Below, one piece after another: positions 33,343-46,856 of a stretch of DNA of 64,000 bases (position 1 is the stretch's first letter; each line of letters begins with the position of its first letter). The DNA comes from Osmia lignaria lignaria (taxonomy: Eukaryota; Arthropoda; Insecta; Hymenoptera; Megachilidae). The DNA lies in assembly GCF_051020975.1 (NCBI RefSeq), contig NW_027478165.1, positions 898,001-962,000 on the forward strand, written 5' to 3'. The position numbers were made by a program, and so were the translations under genes. The notes under the pieces are model-generated. The model did no database searches. It was given only the letters and a program-made list of their open reading frames with translations, and was not told the DNA's origin.

Positions 33343-35770
33343 TCAGATGCGTAGTTCTCGAGATATATCAAGATATTTAAAAGTTCCGAAGCCGCACCAA
33401 CATAATAGAGATACAGAAACACCGTGGCCCCTTTCTTTGAGATAACTCTGCACTATTGCGAGCTGCAAATGCCACTTCCAGCTTAGCTGTGCAGAGGAAG
33501 AACAACAAGAAGAAGAAATATCTCGAAATATGTCCGTCAGGCCAGTTCCTTTGAGCTGAATCTGCAAATATCTCGGAAACGAAGCGAGCTATGGCAAAAT
33601 GTTAAGAGACGTTTTTTGTAGAGAATTATGTTTCCTACAATTTATGTTCTATGATATTTTTTGATCAGAAGCGTAGTTTTCGAGATATATCGAGATATTT
33701 AAAAGTTCCGAAGCCGCACCAACATAATAGAGATACAGAAACACCGTGGCCCCTTTCTTTGAGATAACTCTGCACTATCGCGACCTGCAAATGCCACTTC
33801 CAGCTCAGCTGTGCAGAAGAAGAACAACAAGAAGAAGAAATATCTCGAAATATGTCCGTCAGGCCCCTTCCCTTGAGATAAATCTGCAAATATCTCGGAA
33901 ACGAAGCGAGCTATGGCAAAATGTTAAGAGACCTTTTTTGTAGAGAATTAAGTTTCCTACTTTTTATGTTCTATGATATTTTTTGATCAGATGCGTAGTT
34001 CTCGAGATATATCAAGATATTTAAAAGTTCCGAAGCCGCACCAACATAATAGAGATACAGAAACACCGTGGCCCCTTTCTTTGAGATAACTCTGCACTAT
34101 TGCGAGCTGCAAATGCCACTTCCAGCTTAGCTGTGCAGAGGAAGAACAACAAGAAGAAGAAGTATCTCGAAATATGTCCGTCAGGCCCGTTTTTTTGAGC
34201 TGAATCTGCAAATATCTCGGAAACGAAGCGAGCTATGGCAAAATGTTAAGAGACGTTTTTTGTAGAGAATTATGTTTCCTACTTTTTATGTTCTATGATA
34301 TTTTGCGATCAGAGGCGTAGTTCTCGAGATATATCAAGATATTTAAAAGTTCCGAAGCCGCACCAACATAATAGAGATACAGAAACACCGTGGCCCCTTT
34401 CTTTGAGATAACTCTGCACTATTGCGAGCCGCAAATGCCGCTTCCAGCTTAGCTGTGCAGAAGAAGAACAACAAGAAGAAGAAATATCTCGAAATATGTC
34501 CGTTAGGCCCCTTCCCTTGAGATAAATCTGCAAATATCTCGGAAACGAAGCGAGCTATGGCAAAATGTTAAGATACCTTTTTTGTAGAGAATTATGTTTC
34601 CTACAATTTATGTTCTATGATATTTTATGATCAGATGCGTAGTTCTCGAGATATATCAAGATATTTAAAAGTTCCGAAGCCGCACCAACATAATAGAGAT
34701 ACAGAAACACCGTGGCCCCTTTCTTTGAGATAACTCTGCACTATTGCGAGCTGCAAATGCCACTTCCAGCTTAGCTGTGCAGAGGGAGAACAACAAGAAG
34801 AAGAAATATCTCGAAATATGTCCGTCAGGCCAGTTCCTTTGAGCTGAATCTGCAAATATCTCGGAAACGAAGCGAGCTATGGCAAAATGTTAAGAGACGT
34901 TTTTTGTAGAGAATTATGTTTCCTACAATTTATCTTCTATGATATTTTTTGATCAGAAGCGTAGTTTTCGAGATATATCGAGATATTTAAAAGTTCCGAA
35001 GCCGCACCAACATAATAGAGATACAGAAACACCGTGGCTCCTTCCTTTGAGATAACTCTGCACTAGTGCGAGCCGCAAATGCCACTTCCAGCTTAGCTGT
35101 GCAGAAGAAGAACAACAAGAAGAAGAAATATCTCGAAATATGTCCGTCAGGCCCCTTCCCTTGAGATAAATCTGCAAATATCTCGGAAACGAAGCGAGCT
35201 ATGGCAAAATGTTGAGAGACCTTTTTTGTAGAGAATTAAGTTTCCTACTTTTTATGTTCTATGATATTTTTCGATCAGAGGCGTAGTTCTCGAGATATAT
35301 CAAGATATTTAAAAGTTCCGAAGCCGCACCAACATAATAGAGATACAGAAACAACGTGGCCCCTTTCTTTGAGATAACTCTGCACTATTGCGAGCTGCAA
35401 ATGCCACTTCCAGCTTCGCTGTGCAGAAGAAGAACAACAAGAAGAAGAAATATCTCGAAATATGTCGTCAGGCCCCTTCCCTTGAGATAAATCTGCAAAT
35501 ATCTCGGAAACGAAGCGAGCTATGGCAAAATGTTAAGAGACCTTTTTTGTACAGAATTATGTTTCCTACTTTTTATGTTCTATGATATTTTTTGATCAGA
35601 TGCGTAGTTCTCGAGATATATTAAGATATTTAAAAGTTCCGAAGCCGCACCAACATAATAGAGATACAGAAACACCGTGCCCCTTTCTTTGAGATAACTC
35701 TGCACTATTGCGAGCTGCAAATGCCACCTCCAGCTTAGCTGTGCAGAAGAAGAACAACAAGAAGAAGAAA
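33343..35770. repeat. Satellite monomers leading into the 11-monomer repeat
   Basis: Units here introduce, in almost the right order, the types that make up the homogeneous region: the CCCGTTTTTTTGAG unit (about 33,987), the GAGGCG/CCGTTAGG unit (34,309), the TATTTTATGATC/GAGGGAG unit (34,631), the GGCTCCTTCC unit (34,953), then the unit with CTTCGCTG and the 1-bp deletion at 35,466. The unit with AAGAATAACAAG that follows the CCCGTTTTTTT unit at 36.2 kb is absent here. This stretch is therefore a related but incomplete precursor or derivative. Confidence 0.75.
35461..35470. other. 1-bp deletion allele TATGTCGTC (also at 40,611 and 44,151)
   Basis: The usual TATGTCCGTC has lost one C. All three copies also carry CTTCGCTG in place of CTTAGCTG, and each immediately precedes a CCGTGCCCC unit. 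The deletion marks one unit of the 11-monomer repeat and does not occur outside it. Confidence 0.95.
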
Positions 35771-37380
35771 TATCTCGAAATATGTCCGTCAGGCCCCTGC
35801 CCTTGAGATATATCTGCAAATATCTCGGAAACGAAGCGAGCTATGGCAAAATGTTAAGAGACCTTTTTTGTAGAGAATTAAGTTTCCTACTTTTTATGTT
35901 CTATGATATTTTTTGATCAGATGCGTAGTTCTCGAGATATATCAAGATATTTAAAAGTTCCGAAGCCGCACCAACATAATAGAGATACAGAAACACCGTG
36001 GCCCCTTTCTTTGAGATAACTCTGCACTATTGCGAGCTGCAAATGCCACTTCCAGCTTAGCTGTGCAGAGGAAGAACAACAAGAAGAAGAAGTATCTCGA
36101 AATATGTCCGTCAGGCCCGTTTTTTTGAGCTGAATCTGCAAATATCTCGGAAACGAAGCGAGCTATGGCAAAATGTTAAGAGACGTTTTTTGTAGAGAAT
36201 TATGTTTCCTACAATTTATGTTCTATGATATTTTTTGATCAGAAGCGTAGTTTTCGAGATATATCGAGATATTTAAAAGTTCCGAAGCCGCACCAACATA
36301 ATAGAGATACAGAAACACCGTGGCTCCTTTCTTTGAGATAACTCTGCACTAGTGCGAGCCGCAAATGCCACTTCCAGCTTAGCTGTGCAGAAGAAGAATA
36401 ACAAGAAGAAGAAATATCTCGAAATATGTCCGTCAGGCCCCTTCCCTTGAGATAAATCTGCAAATATCTCGGAAACGAAGCGAGCTATGGCAAAATGTTG
36501 AGAGACCTTTTTTGTAGAGAATTAAGTTTCCTACTTTTTATGTTCTATGATATTTTGCGATCAGAGGCGTAGTTCTCGAGATATATCAAGATATTTAAAA
36601 GTTCCGAAGCCGCACCAACATAATAGAGATACAGAAACACCGTGGCCCCTTTCTTTGAGATAACTCTGCACTATTGCGAGCCGCAAATGCCGCTTCCAGC
36701 TTAGCTGTGCAGAAGAAGAACAACAAGAAGAAGAAATATCTCGAAATATGTCCGTTAGGCCCCTTCCCTTGAGATAAATCTGCAAATATCTCGGAAACGA
36801 AGCGAGCTATGGCAAAATGTTAAGATACCTTTTTTGTAGAGAATTATGTTTCCTACAATTTATGTTCTATGATATTTTATGATCAGATGCGTAGTTCTCG
36901 AGATATATCAAGATATTTAAAAGTTCCGAAGCCGCACCAACATAATAGAGATACAGAAACACCGTGGCCCCTTTCTTTGAGATAACTCTGCACTATTGCG
37001 AGCTGCAAATGCCACTTCCAGCTTAGCTGTGCAGAGGGAGAACAACAAGAAGAAGAAATATCTCGAAATATGTCCGTCAGGCCAGTTCCTTTGAGCTGAA
37101 TCTGCAAATATCTCGGAAACGAAGCGAGCTATGGCAAAATGTTAAGAGACGTTTTTTGTAGAGAATTATGTTTCCTACAATTTATCTTCTATGATATTTT
37201 TTGATCAGAAGCGTAGTTTTCGAGATATATCGAGATATTTAAAAGTTCCGAAGCCGCACCAACATAATAGAGATACAGAAACACCGTGGCTCCTTCCTTT
37301 GAGATAACTCTGCACTAGTGCGAGCCGCAAATGCCACTTCCAGCTTAGCTGTGCAGAAGAAGAACAACAAGAAGAAGAAA
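35771..37380. repeat. Five-monomer tandem duplication (1,610 bp), first copy
   Basis: The block holds five types in order: CCCGTTTTTTTGAG; AAGAATAACAAG; GAGGCG with CCGTTAGG; TATTTTATGATC with GAGGGAG; TATCTTCT with GGCTCCTTCC. It is repeated directly at 37381-38990 with no mismatch noticed. It sits between the CCGTGCCCC unit and its own copy, so this instance of the higher-order repeat has 16 units instead of 11. Confidence 0.88.
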
Positions 37381-37412
37381 TATCTCGAAATATGTCCGTC
37401 AGGCCCCTGCCC
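37322..37412. other. Crossover interval inside a hybrid monomer
   Basis: Up to 37,338 the monomer has the GGCTCCTTCC-type sequence (GCGAGCCGC, CCACTTCC). From 37,409 it has the CCGTGCCCC-unit type (CCCCTGCCC, TTGAGATATATC). The bases between are identical in both parents. The join created the second copy of the five-monomer duplication, so an unequal exchange occurred within about 70 bp, in or just beside the purine tract and the first AAATATCTCG. Confidence 0.8.
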
Positions 37413-40400
37413 TTGAGATATATCTGCAAATATCTCGGAAACGAAGCGAGCTATGGCAAAATGTTAAGAGACCTTTTTTGTAGAGAATTAAGTTTCCTAC
37501 TTTTTATGTTCTATGATATTTTTTGATCAGATGCGTAGTTCTCGAGATATATCAAGATATTTAAAAGTTCCGAAGCCGCACCAACATAATAGAGATACAG
37601 AAACACCGTGGCCCCTTTCTTTGAGATAACTCTGCACTATTGCGAGCTGCAAATGCCACTTCCAGCTTAGCTGTGCAGAGGAAGAACAACAAGAAGAAGA
37701 AGTATCTCGAAATATGTCCGTCAGGCCCGTTTTTTTGAGCTGAATCTGCAAATATCTCGGAAACGAAGCGAGCTATGGCAAAATGTTAAGAGACGTTTTT
37801 TGTAGAGAATTATGTTTCCTACAATTTATGTTCTATGATATTTTTTGATCAGAAGCGTAGTTTTCGAGATATATCGAGATATTTAAAAGTTCCGAAGCCG
37901 CACCAACATAATAGAGATACAGAAACACCGTGGCTCCTTTCTTTGAGATAACTCTGCACTAGTGCGAGCCGCAAATGCCACTTCCAGCTTAGCTGTGCAG
38001 AAGAAGAATAACAAGAAGAAGAAATATCTCGAAATATGTCCGTCAGGCCCCTTCCCTTGAGATAAATCTGCAAATATCTCGGAAACGAAGCGAGCTATGG
38101 CAAAATGTTGAGAGACCTTTTTTGTAGAGAATTAAGTTTCCTACTTTTTATGTTCTATGATATTTTGCGATCAGAGGCGTAGTTCTCGAGATATATCAAG
38201 ATATTTAAAAGTTCCGAAGCCGCACCAACATAATAGAGATACAGAAACACCGTGGCCCCTTTCTTTGAGATAACTCTGCACTATTGCGAGCCGCAAATGC
38301 CGCTTCCAGCTTAGCTGTGCAGAAGAAGAACAACAAGAAGAAGAAATATCTCGAAATATGTCCGTTAGGCCCCTTCCCTTGAGATAAATCTGCAAATATC
38401 TCGGAAACGAAGCGAGCTATGGCAAAATGTTAAGATACCTTTTTTGTAGAGAATTATGTTTCCTACAATTTATGTTCTATGATATTTTATGATCAGATGC
38501 GTAGTTCTCGAGATATATCAAGATATTTAAAAGTTCCGAAGCCGCACCAACATAATAGAGATACAGAAACACCGTGGCCCCTTTCTTTGAGATAACTCTG
38601 CACTATTGCGAGCTGCAAATGCCACTTCCAGCTTAGCTGTGCAGAGGGAGAACAACAAGAAGAAGAAATATCTCGAAATATGTCCGTCAGGCCAGTTCCT
38701 TTGAGCTGAATCTGCAAATATCTCGGAAACGAAGCGAGCTATGGCAAAATGTTAAGAGACGTTTTTTGTAGAGAATTATGTTTCCTACAATTTATCTTCT
38801 ATGATATTTTTTGATCAGAAGCGTAGTTTTCGAGATATATCGAGATATTTAAAAGTTCCGAAGCCGCACCAACATAATAGAGATACAGAAACACCGTGGC
38901 TCCTTCCTTTGAGATAACTCTGCACTAGTGCGAGCCGCAAATGCCACTTCCAGCTTAGCTGTGCAGAAGAAGAACAACAAGAAGAAGAAATATCTCGAAA
39001 TATGTCCGTCAGGCCCCTTCCCTTGAGATAAATCTGCAAATATCTCGGAAACGAAGCGAGCTATGGCAAAATGTTGAGAGACCTTTTTTGTAGAGAATTA
39101 AGTTTCCTACTTTTTATGTTCTATGATATTTTTCGATCAGAGGCGTAGTTCTCGAGATATATCAAGATATTTAAAAGTTCCGAAGCCGCACCAACATAAT
39201 AGAGATACAGAAACAACGTGGCCCCTTTCTTTGAGATAACTCTGCACGATTGCGAGCTGGAAATGCCACTTCCAGTTTAGCTGTGCAGAAGAAGAACAAC
39301 AAGAAGAAGAAATATCTCGAAATATGTCCGTCAGGCCAGTTCCTTTGAGCTGAATCTGCAAATATCTCGGAAACGAAGCGAGCTATGGCAAAATGTTAAG
39401 AGACGTTTTTTGTAGAGAATTATGTTTCCTACAATTTATGTTCTATGATATTTTTTGATCAGAAGCGTAGTTTTCGAGATATATCGAGATATTTAAAAGT
39501 TCCGAAGCCGCACCAACATAATAGGGATACAGAAACACCGTGGCCCCTTTCTTTGAGATAACTCTGCACTAGTGCGAGCCGCAAATGCCACTTCCAGCTT
39601 AGCTGTGCAGAAGAAGAACAACAAGAAGAAGAAATATCTCGAAATATGTCCGTCAGGCGCCTTCCCTTGAGATAAATCTGCAAATATCTCGGAAACGAAG
39701 CGAGCTATGGCAAAATGTTAAGAGACCTTTTTTGTAGAGAATTATGTTTCCTACAATTTATGTTCTATGATATTTTATGATCAGATGCGTAGTTCTCGAG
39801 ATATATCAAGATATTTAAAAGTTCCGAAGCCGCACCAACATAATAGAGATACAGAAACACCGTGGCCCCTTTCTTTGAGATAACTCTGCACTATTGCGAG
39901 CTGCAAATGCCACTTCCAGCTTAGCTGTGCAGAGGGAGAACAACAAGAAGAAGAAATATCTCGAAATATGTCCGTCAGGCCAGTTCCTTTGAGCTGAATC
40001 TGCAAATATCTCGGAAACGAAGCGAGCTATGGCAAAATGTTAAGAGACGTTTTTTGTAGAGAATTATGTTTCCTACAATTTATCTTCTATGATATTTTTT
40101 GATCAGAAGCGTAGTTTTCGAGATATATCGAGATATTTAAAAGTTCCGAAGCCGCACCAACATAATAGAGATACAGAAACACCGTGGCTCCTTCCTTTGA
40201 GATAACTCTGCACTAGTGCGAGCCGCAAATGCCACTTCCAGCTTAGCTGTGCAGAAGAAGAACAACAAGAAGAAGAAATATCTCGAAATATGTCCGTCAG
40301 GCCCCTTCCCTTGAGATAAATCTGCAAATATCTCGGAAACGAAGCGAGCTATGGCAAAATGTTGAGAGACCTTTTTTGTAGAGAATTAAGTTTCCTACTT

Positions 40401-40920
40401 TTTATGTTCTATGATATTTTTCGATCAGAGGCGTAGTTCTCGAGATATATCAAGATATTTAAAAGTTCCGAAGCCGCACCAACATAATAGAGATACAGAA
40501 ACAACGTGGCCCCTTTCTTTGAGATAACTCTGCACTATTGCGAGCTGCAAATGCCACTTCCAGCTTCGCTGTGCAGAAGAAGAACAACAAGAAGAAGAAA
40601 TATCTCGAAATATGTCGTCAGGCCCCTTCCCTTGAGATAAATCTGCAAATATCTCGGAAACGAAGCGAGCTATGGCAAAATGTTAAGAGACCTTTTTTGT
40701 ACAGAATTATGTTTCCTACTTTTTATGTTCTATGATATTTTTTGATCAGATGCGTAGTTCTCGAGATATATTAAGATATTTAAAAGTTCCGAAGCCGCAC
40801 CAACATAATAGAGATACAGAAACACCGTGCCCCTTTCTTTGAGATAACTCTGCACTATTGCGAGCTGCAAATGCCACCTCCAGCTTAGCTGTGCAGAAGA
40901 AGAACAACAAGAAGAAGAAA
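37381..40920. repeat. 11-monomer higher-order repeat (3,540 bp), copy 1
   Basis: Reading in order, the 11 unit types are CCCGTTTTTTT; AAGAATAAC; CCGTTAGG; TATTTTATGATC/GAGGGAG; GGCTCCTTCC; GAGGCG with ACAACGTGG and CCAGTTCC; AATAGGGATAC with CAGGCGCC; TATTTTATGATC/GAGGGAG again; GGCTCCTTCC again; CTTCGCTG with the TATGTCGTC deletion; CCGTGCCCC. The length is 11 x 322 minus the two 1-bp deletions. I compared it line by line with the next copy and noticed no mismatch. Its left edge is the hybrid unit at 37.3-37.4 kb. Confidence 0.92.
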
Positions 40921-43900
40921 TATCTCGAAATATGTCCGTCAGGCCCCTGCCCTTGAGATATATCTGCAAATATCTCGGAAACGAAGCGAGCTATGGCAAA
41001 ATGTTAAGAGACCTTTTTTGTAGAGAATTAAGTTTCCTACTTTTTATGTTCTATGATATTTTTTGATCAGATGCGTAGTTCTCGAGATATATCAAGATAT
41101 TTAAAAGTTCCGAAGCCGCACCAACATAATAGAGATACAGAAACACCGTGGCCCCTTTCTTTGAGATAACTCTGCACTATTGCGAGCTGCAAATGCCACT
41201 TCCAGCTTAGCTGTGCAGAGGAAGAACAACAAGAAGAAGAAGTATCTCGAAATATGTCCGTCAGGCCCGTTTTTTTGAGCTGAATCTGCAAATATCTCGG
41301 AAACGAAGCGAGCTATGGCAAAATGTTAAGAGACGTTTTTTGTAGAGAATTATGTTTCCTACAATTTATGTTCTATGATATTTTTTGATCAGAAGCGTAG
41401 TTTTCGAGATATATCGAGATATTTAAAAGTTCCGAAGCCGCACCAACATAATAGAGATACAGAAACACCGTGGCTCCTTTCTTTGAGATAACTCTGCACT
41501 AGTGCGAGCCGCAAATGCCACTTCCAGCTTAGCTGTGCAGAAGAAGAATAACAAGAAGAAGAAATATCTCGAAATATGTCCGTCAGGCCCCTTCCCTTGA
41601 GATAAATCTGCAAATATCTCGGAAACGAAGCGAGCTATGGCAAAATGTTGAGAGACCTTTTTTGTAGAGAATTAAGTTTCCTACTTTTTATGTTCTATGA
41701 TATTTTGCGATCAGAGGCGTAGTTCTCGAGATATATCAAGATATTTAAAAGTTCCGAAGCCGCACCAACATAATAGAGATACAGAAACACCGTGGCCCCT
41801 TTCTTTGAGATAACTCTGCACTATTGCGAGCCGCAAATGCCGCTTCCAGCTTAGCTGTGCAGAAGAAGAACAACAAGAAGAAGAAATATCTCGAAATATG
41901 TCCGTTAGGCCCCTTCCCTTGAGATAAATCTGCAAATATCTCGGAAACGAAGCGAGCTATGGCAAAATGTTAAGATACCTTTTTTGTAGAGAATTATGTT
42001 TCCTACAATTTATGTTCTATGATATTTTATGATCAGATGCGTAGTTCTCGAGATATATCAAGATATTTAAAAGTTCCGAAGCCGCACCAACATAATAGAG
42101 ATACAGAAACACCGTGGCCCCTTTCTTTGAGATAACTCTGCACTATTGCGAGCTGCAAATGCCACTTCCAGCTTAGCTGTGCAGAGGGAGAACAACAAGA
42201 AGAAGAAATATCTCGAAATATGTCCGTCAGGCCAGTTCCTTTGAGCTGAATCTGCAAATATCTCGGAAACGAAGCGAGCTATGGCAAAATGTTAAGAGAC
42301 GTTTTTTGTAGAGAATTATGTTTCCTACAATTTATCTTCTATGATATTTTTTGATCAGAAGCGTAGTTTTCGAGATATATCGAGATATTTAAAAGTTCCG
42401 AAGCCGCACCAACATAATAGAGATACAGAAACACCGTGGCTCCTTCCTTTGAGATAACTCTGCACTAGTGCGAGCCGCAAATGCCACTTCCAGCTTAGCT
42501 GTGCAGAAGAAGAACAACAAGAAGAAGAAATATCTCGAAATATGTCCGTCAGGCCCCTTCCCTTGAGATAAATCTGCAAATATCTCGGAAACGAAGCGAG
42601 CTATGGCAAAATGTTGAGAGACCTTTTTTGTAGAGAATTAAGTTTCCTACTTTTTATGTTCTATGATATTTTTCGATCAGAGGCGTAGTTCTCGAGATAT
42701 ATCAAGATATTTAAAAGTTCCGAAGCCGCACCAACATAATAGAGATACAGAAACAACGTGGCCCCTTTCTTTGAGATAACTCTGCACGATTGCGAGCTGG
42801 AAATGCCACTTCCAGTTTAGCTGTGCAGAAGAAGAACAACAAGAAGAAGAAATATCTCGAAATATGTCCGTCAGGCCAGTTCCTTTGAGCTGAATCTGCA
42901 AATATCTCGGAAACGAAGCGAGCTATGGCAAAATGTTAAGAGACGTTTTTTGTAGAGAATTATGTTTCCTACAATTTATGTTCTATGATATTTTTTGATC
43001 AGAAGCGTAGTTTTCGAGATATATCGAGATATTTAAAAGTTCCGAAGCCGCACCAACATAATAGGGATACAGAAACACCGTGGCCCCTTTCTTTGAGATA
43101 ACTCTGCACTAGTGCGAGCCGCAAATGCCACTTCCAGCTTAGCTGTGCAGAAGAAGAACAACAAGAAGAAGAAATATCTCGAAATATGTCCGTCAGGCGC
43201 CTTCCCTTGAGATAAATCTGCAAATATCTCGGAAACGAAGCGAGCTATGGCAAAATGTTAAGAGACCTTTTTTGTAGAGAATTATGTTTCCTACAATTTA
43301 TGTTCTATGATATTTTATGATCAGATGCGTAGTTCTCGAGATATATCAAGATATTTAAAAGTTCCGAAGCCGCACCAACATAATAGAGATACAGAAACAC
43401 CGTGGCCCCTTTCTTTGAGATAACTCTGCACTATTGCGAGCTGCAAATGCCACTTCCAGCTTAGCTGTGCAGAGGGAGAACAACAAGAAGAAGAAATATC
43501 TCGAAATATGTCCGTCAGGCCAGTTCCTTTGAGCTGAATCTGCAAATATCTCGGAAACGAAGCGAGCTATGGCAAAATGTTAAGAGACGTTTTTTGTAGA
43601 GAATTATGTTTCCTACAATTTATCTTCTATGATATTTTTTGATCAGAAGCGTAGTTTTCGAGATATATCGAGATATTTAAAAGTTCCGAAGCCGCACCAA
43701 CATAATAGAGATACAGAAACACCGTGGCTCCTTCCTTTGAGATAACTCTGCACTAGTGCGAGCCGCAAATGCCACTTCCAGCTTAGCTGTGCAGAAGAAG
43801 AACAACAAGAAGAAGAAATATCTCGAAATATGTCCGTCAGGCCCCTTCCCTTGAGATAAATCTGCAAATATCTCGGAAACGAAGCGAGCTATGGCAAAAT

Positions 43901-44460
43901 GTTGAGAGACCTTTTTTGTAGAGAATTAAGTTTCCTACTTTTTATGTTCTATGATATTTTTCGATCAGAGGCGTAGTTCTCGAGATATATCAAGATATTT
44001 AAAAGTTCCGAAGCCGCACCAACATAATAGAGATACAGAAACAACGTGGCCCCTTTCTTTGAGATAACTCTGCACTATTGCGAGCTGCAAATGCCACTTC
44101 CAGCTTCGCTGTGCAGAAGAAGAACAACAAGAAGAAGAAATATCTCGAAATATGTCGTCAGGCCCCTTCCCTTGAGATAAATCTGCAAATATCTCGGAAA
44201 CGAAGCGAGCTATGGCAAAATGTTAAGAGACCTTTTTTGTACAGAATTATGTTTCCTACTTTTTATGTTCTATGATATTTTTTGATCAGATGCGTAGTTC
44301 TCGAGATATATTAAGATATTTAAAAGTTCCGAAGCCGCACCAACATAATAGAGATACAGAAACACCGTGCCCCTTTCTTTGAGATAACTCTGCACTATTG
44401 CGAGCTGCAAATGCCACCTCCAGCTTAGCTGTGCAGAAGAAGAACAACAAGAAGAAGAAA
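40921..44460. repeat. 11-monomer higher-order repeat (3,540 bp), copy 2
   Basis: Same 11 unit types in the same order as 37381-40920, including both 1-bp deletions (at about 44,156 and 44,369). No mismatch to copy 1 or copy 3 was noticed. Identity this high among units that elsewhere differ at several percent of positions points to very recent amplification, or to an assembly duplication. Confidence 0.92.
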
Positions 44461-46856
44461 TATCTCGAAATATGTCCGTCAGGCCCCTGCCCTTGAGATA
44501 TATCTGCAAATATCTCGGAAACGAAGCGAGCTATGGCAAAATGTTAAGAGACCTTTTTTGTAGAGAATTAAGTTTCCTACTTTTTATGTTCTATGATATT
44601 TTTTGATCAGATGCGTAGTTCTCGAGATATATCAAGATATTTAAAAGTTCCGAAGCCGCACCAACATAATAGAGATACAGAAACACCGTGGCCCCTTTCT
44701 TTGAGATAACTCTGCACTATTGCGAGCTGCAAATGCCACTTCCAGCTTAGCTGTGCAGAGGAAGAACAACAAGAAGAAGAAGTATCTCGAAATATGTCCG
44801 TCAGGCCCGTTTTTTTGAGCTGAATCTGCAAATATCTCGGAAACGAAGCGAGCTATGGCAAAATGTTAAGAGACGTTTTTTGTAGAGAATTATGTTTCCT
44901 ACAATTTATGTTCTATGATATTTTTTGATCAGAAGCGTAGTTTTCGAGATATATCGAGATATTTAAAAGTTCCGAAGCCGCACCAACATAATAGAGATAC
45001 AGAAACACCGTGGCTCCTTTCTTTGAGATAACTCTGCACTAGTGCGAGCCGCAAATGCCACTTCCAGCTTAGCTGTGCAGAAGAAGAATAACAAGAAGAA
45101 GAAATATCTCGAAATATGTCCGTCAGGCCCCTTCCCTTGAGATAAATCTGCAAATATCTCGGAAACGAAGCGAGCTATGGCAAAATGTTGAGAGACCTTT
45201 TTTGTAGAGAATTAAGTTTCCTACTTTTTATGTTCTATGATATTTTGCGATCAGAGGCGTAGTTCTCGAGATATATCAAGATATTTAAAAGTTCCGAAGC
45301 CGCACCAACATAATAGAGATACAGAAACACCGTGGCCCCTTTCTTTGAGATAACTCTGCACTATTGCGAGCCGCAAATGCCGCTTCCAGCTTAGCTGTGC
45401 AGAAGAAGAACAACAAGAAGAAGAAATATCTCGAAATATGTCCGTTAGGCCCCTTCCCTTGAGATAAATCTGCAAATATCTCGGAAACGAAGCGAGCTAT
45501 GGCAAAATGTTAAGATACCTTTTTTGTAGAGAATTATGTTTCCTACAATTTATGTTCTATGATATTTTATGATCAGATGCGTAGTTCTCGAGATATATCA
45601 AGATATTTAAAAGTTCCGAAGCCGCACCAACATAATAGAGATACAGAAACACCGTGGCCCCTTTCTTTGAGATAACTCTGCACTATTGCGAGCTGCAAAT
45701 GCCACTTCCAGCTTAGCTGTGCAGAGGGAGAACAACAAGAAGAAGAAATATCTCGAAATATGTCCGTCAGGCCAGTTCCTTTGAGCTGAATCTGCAAATA
45801 TCTCGGAAACGAAGCGAGCTATGGCAAAATGTTAAGAGACGTTTTTTGTAGAGAATTATGTTTCCTACAATTTATCTTCTATGATATTTTTTGATCAGAA
45901 GCGTAGTTTTCGAGATATATCGAGATATTTAAAAGTTCCGAAGCCGCACCAACATAATAGAGATACAGAAACACCGTGGCTCCTTCCTTTGAGATAACTC
46001 TGCACTAGTGCGAGCCGCAAATGCCACTTCCAGCTTAGCTGTGCAGAAGAAGAACAACAAGAAGAAGAAATATCTCGAAATATGTCCGTCAGGCCCCTTC
46101 CCTTGAGATAAATCTGCAAATATCTCGGAAACGAAGCGAGCTATGGCAAAATGTTGAGAGACCTTTTTTGTAGAGAATTAAGTTTCCTACTTTTTATGTT
46201 CTATGATATTTTTCGATCAGAGGCGTAGTTCTCGAGATATATCAAGATATTTAAAAGTTCCGAAGCCGCACCAACATAATAGAGATACAGAAACAACGTG
46301 GCCCCTTTCTTTGAGATAACTCTGCACGATTGCGAGCTGGAAATGCCACTTCCAGTTTAGCTGTGCAGAAGAAGAACAACAAGAAGAAGAAATATCTCGA
46401 AATATGTCCGTCAGGCCAGTTCCTTTGAGCTGAATCTGCAAATATCTCGGAAACGAAGCGAGCTATGGCAAAATGTTAAGAGACGTTTTTTGTAGAGAAT
46501 TATGTTTCCTACAATTTATGTTCTATGATATTTTTTGATCAGAAGCGTAGTTTTCGAGATATATCGAGATATTTAAAAGTTCCGAAGCCGCACCAACATA
46601 ATAGGGATACAGAAACACCGTGGCCCCTTTCTTTGAGATAACTCTGCACTAGTGCGAGCCGCAAATGCCACTTCCAGCTTAGCTGTGCAGAAGAAGAACA
46701 ACAAGAAGAAGAAATATCTCGAAATATGTCCGTCAGGCGCCTTCCCTTGAGATAAATCTGCAAATATCTCGGAAACGAAGCGAGCTATGGCAAAATGTTA
46801 AGAGACCTTTTTTGTAGAGAATTATGTTTCCTACAATTTATGTTCTATGATATTTT
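44461..46856. repeat. 11-monomer higher-order repeat, copy 3, truncated after about 7.4 units
   Basis: Identical in my reading to the first 2,396 bp of copy 2. The first difference is at 46,857 (TATTTTTTGATC where the repeat has TATTTTATGATC), after which the units follow the 25-kb order. The truncation falls inside the junction between the CAGGCGCC unit and the next one, not at a monomer boundary. Confidence 0.9.

Noticed and set aside
35771..46856. Assembly error as the sole explanation of the identical higher-order blocks
   Set aside because: It cannot be excluded without reads, but the copies are embedded between different flanks, the first has a clean hybrid junction, and related partial forms occur at 24-26 kb and 34-35 kb. 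A biological origin is therefore the better reading for now.
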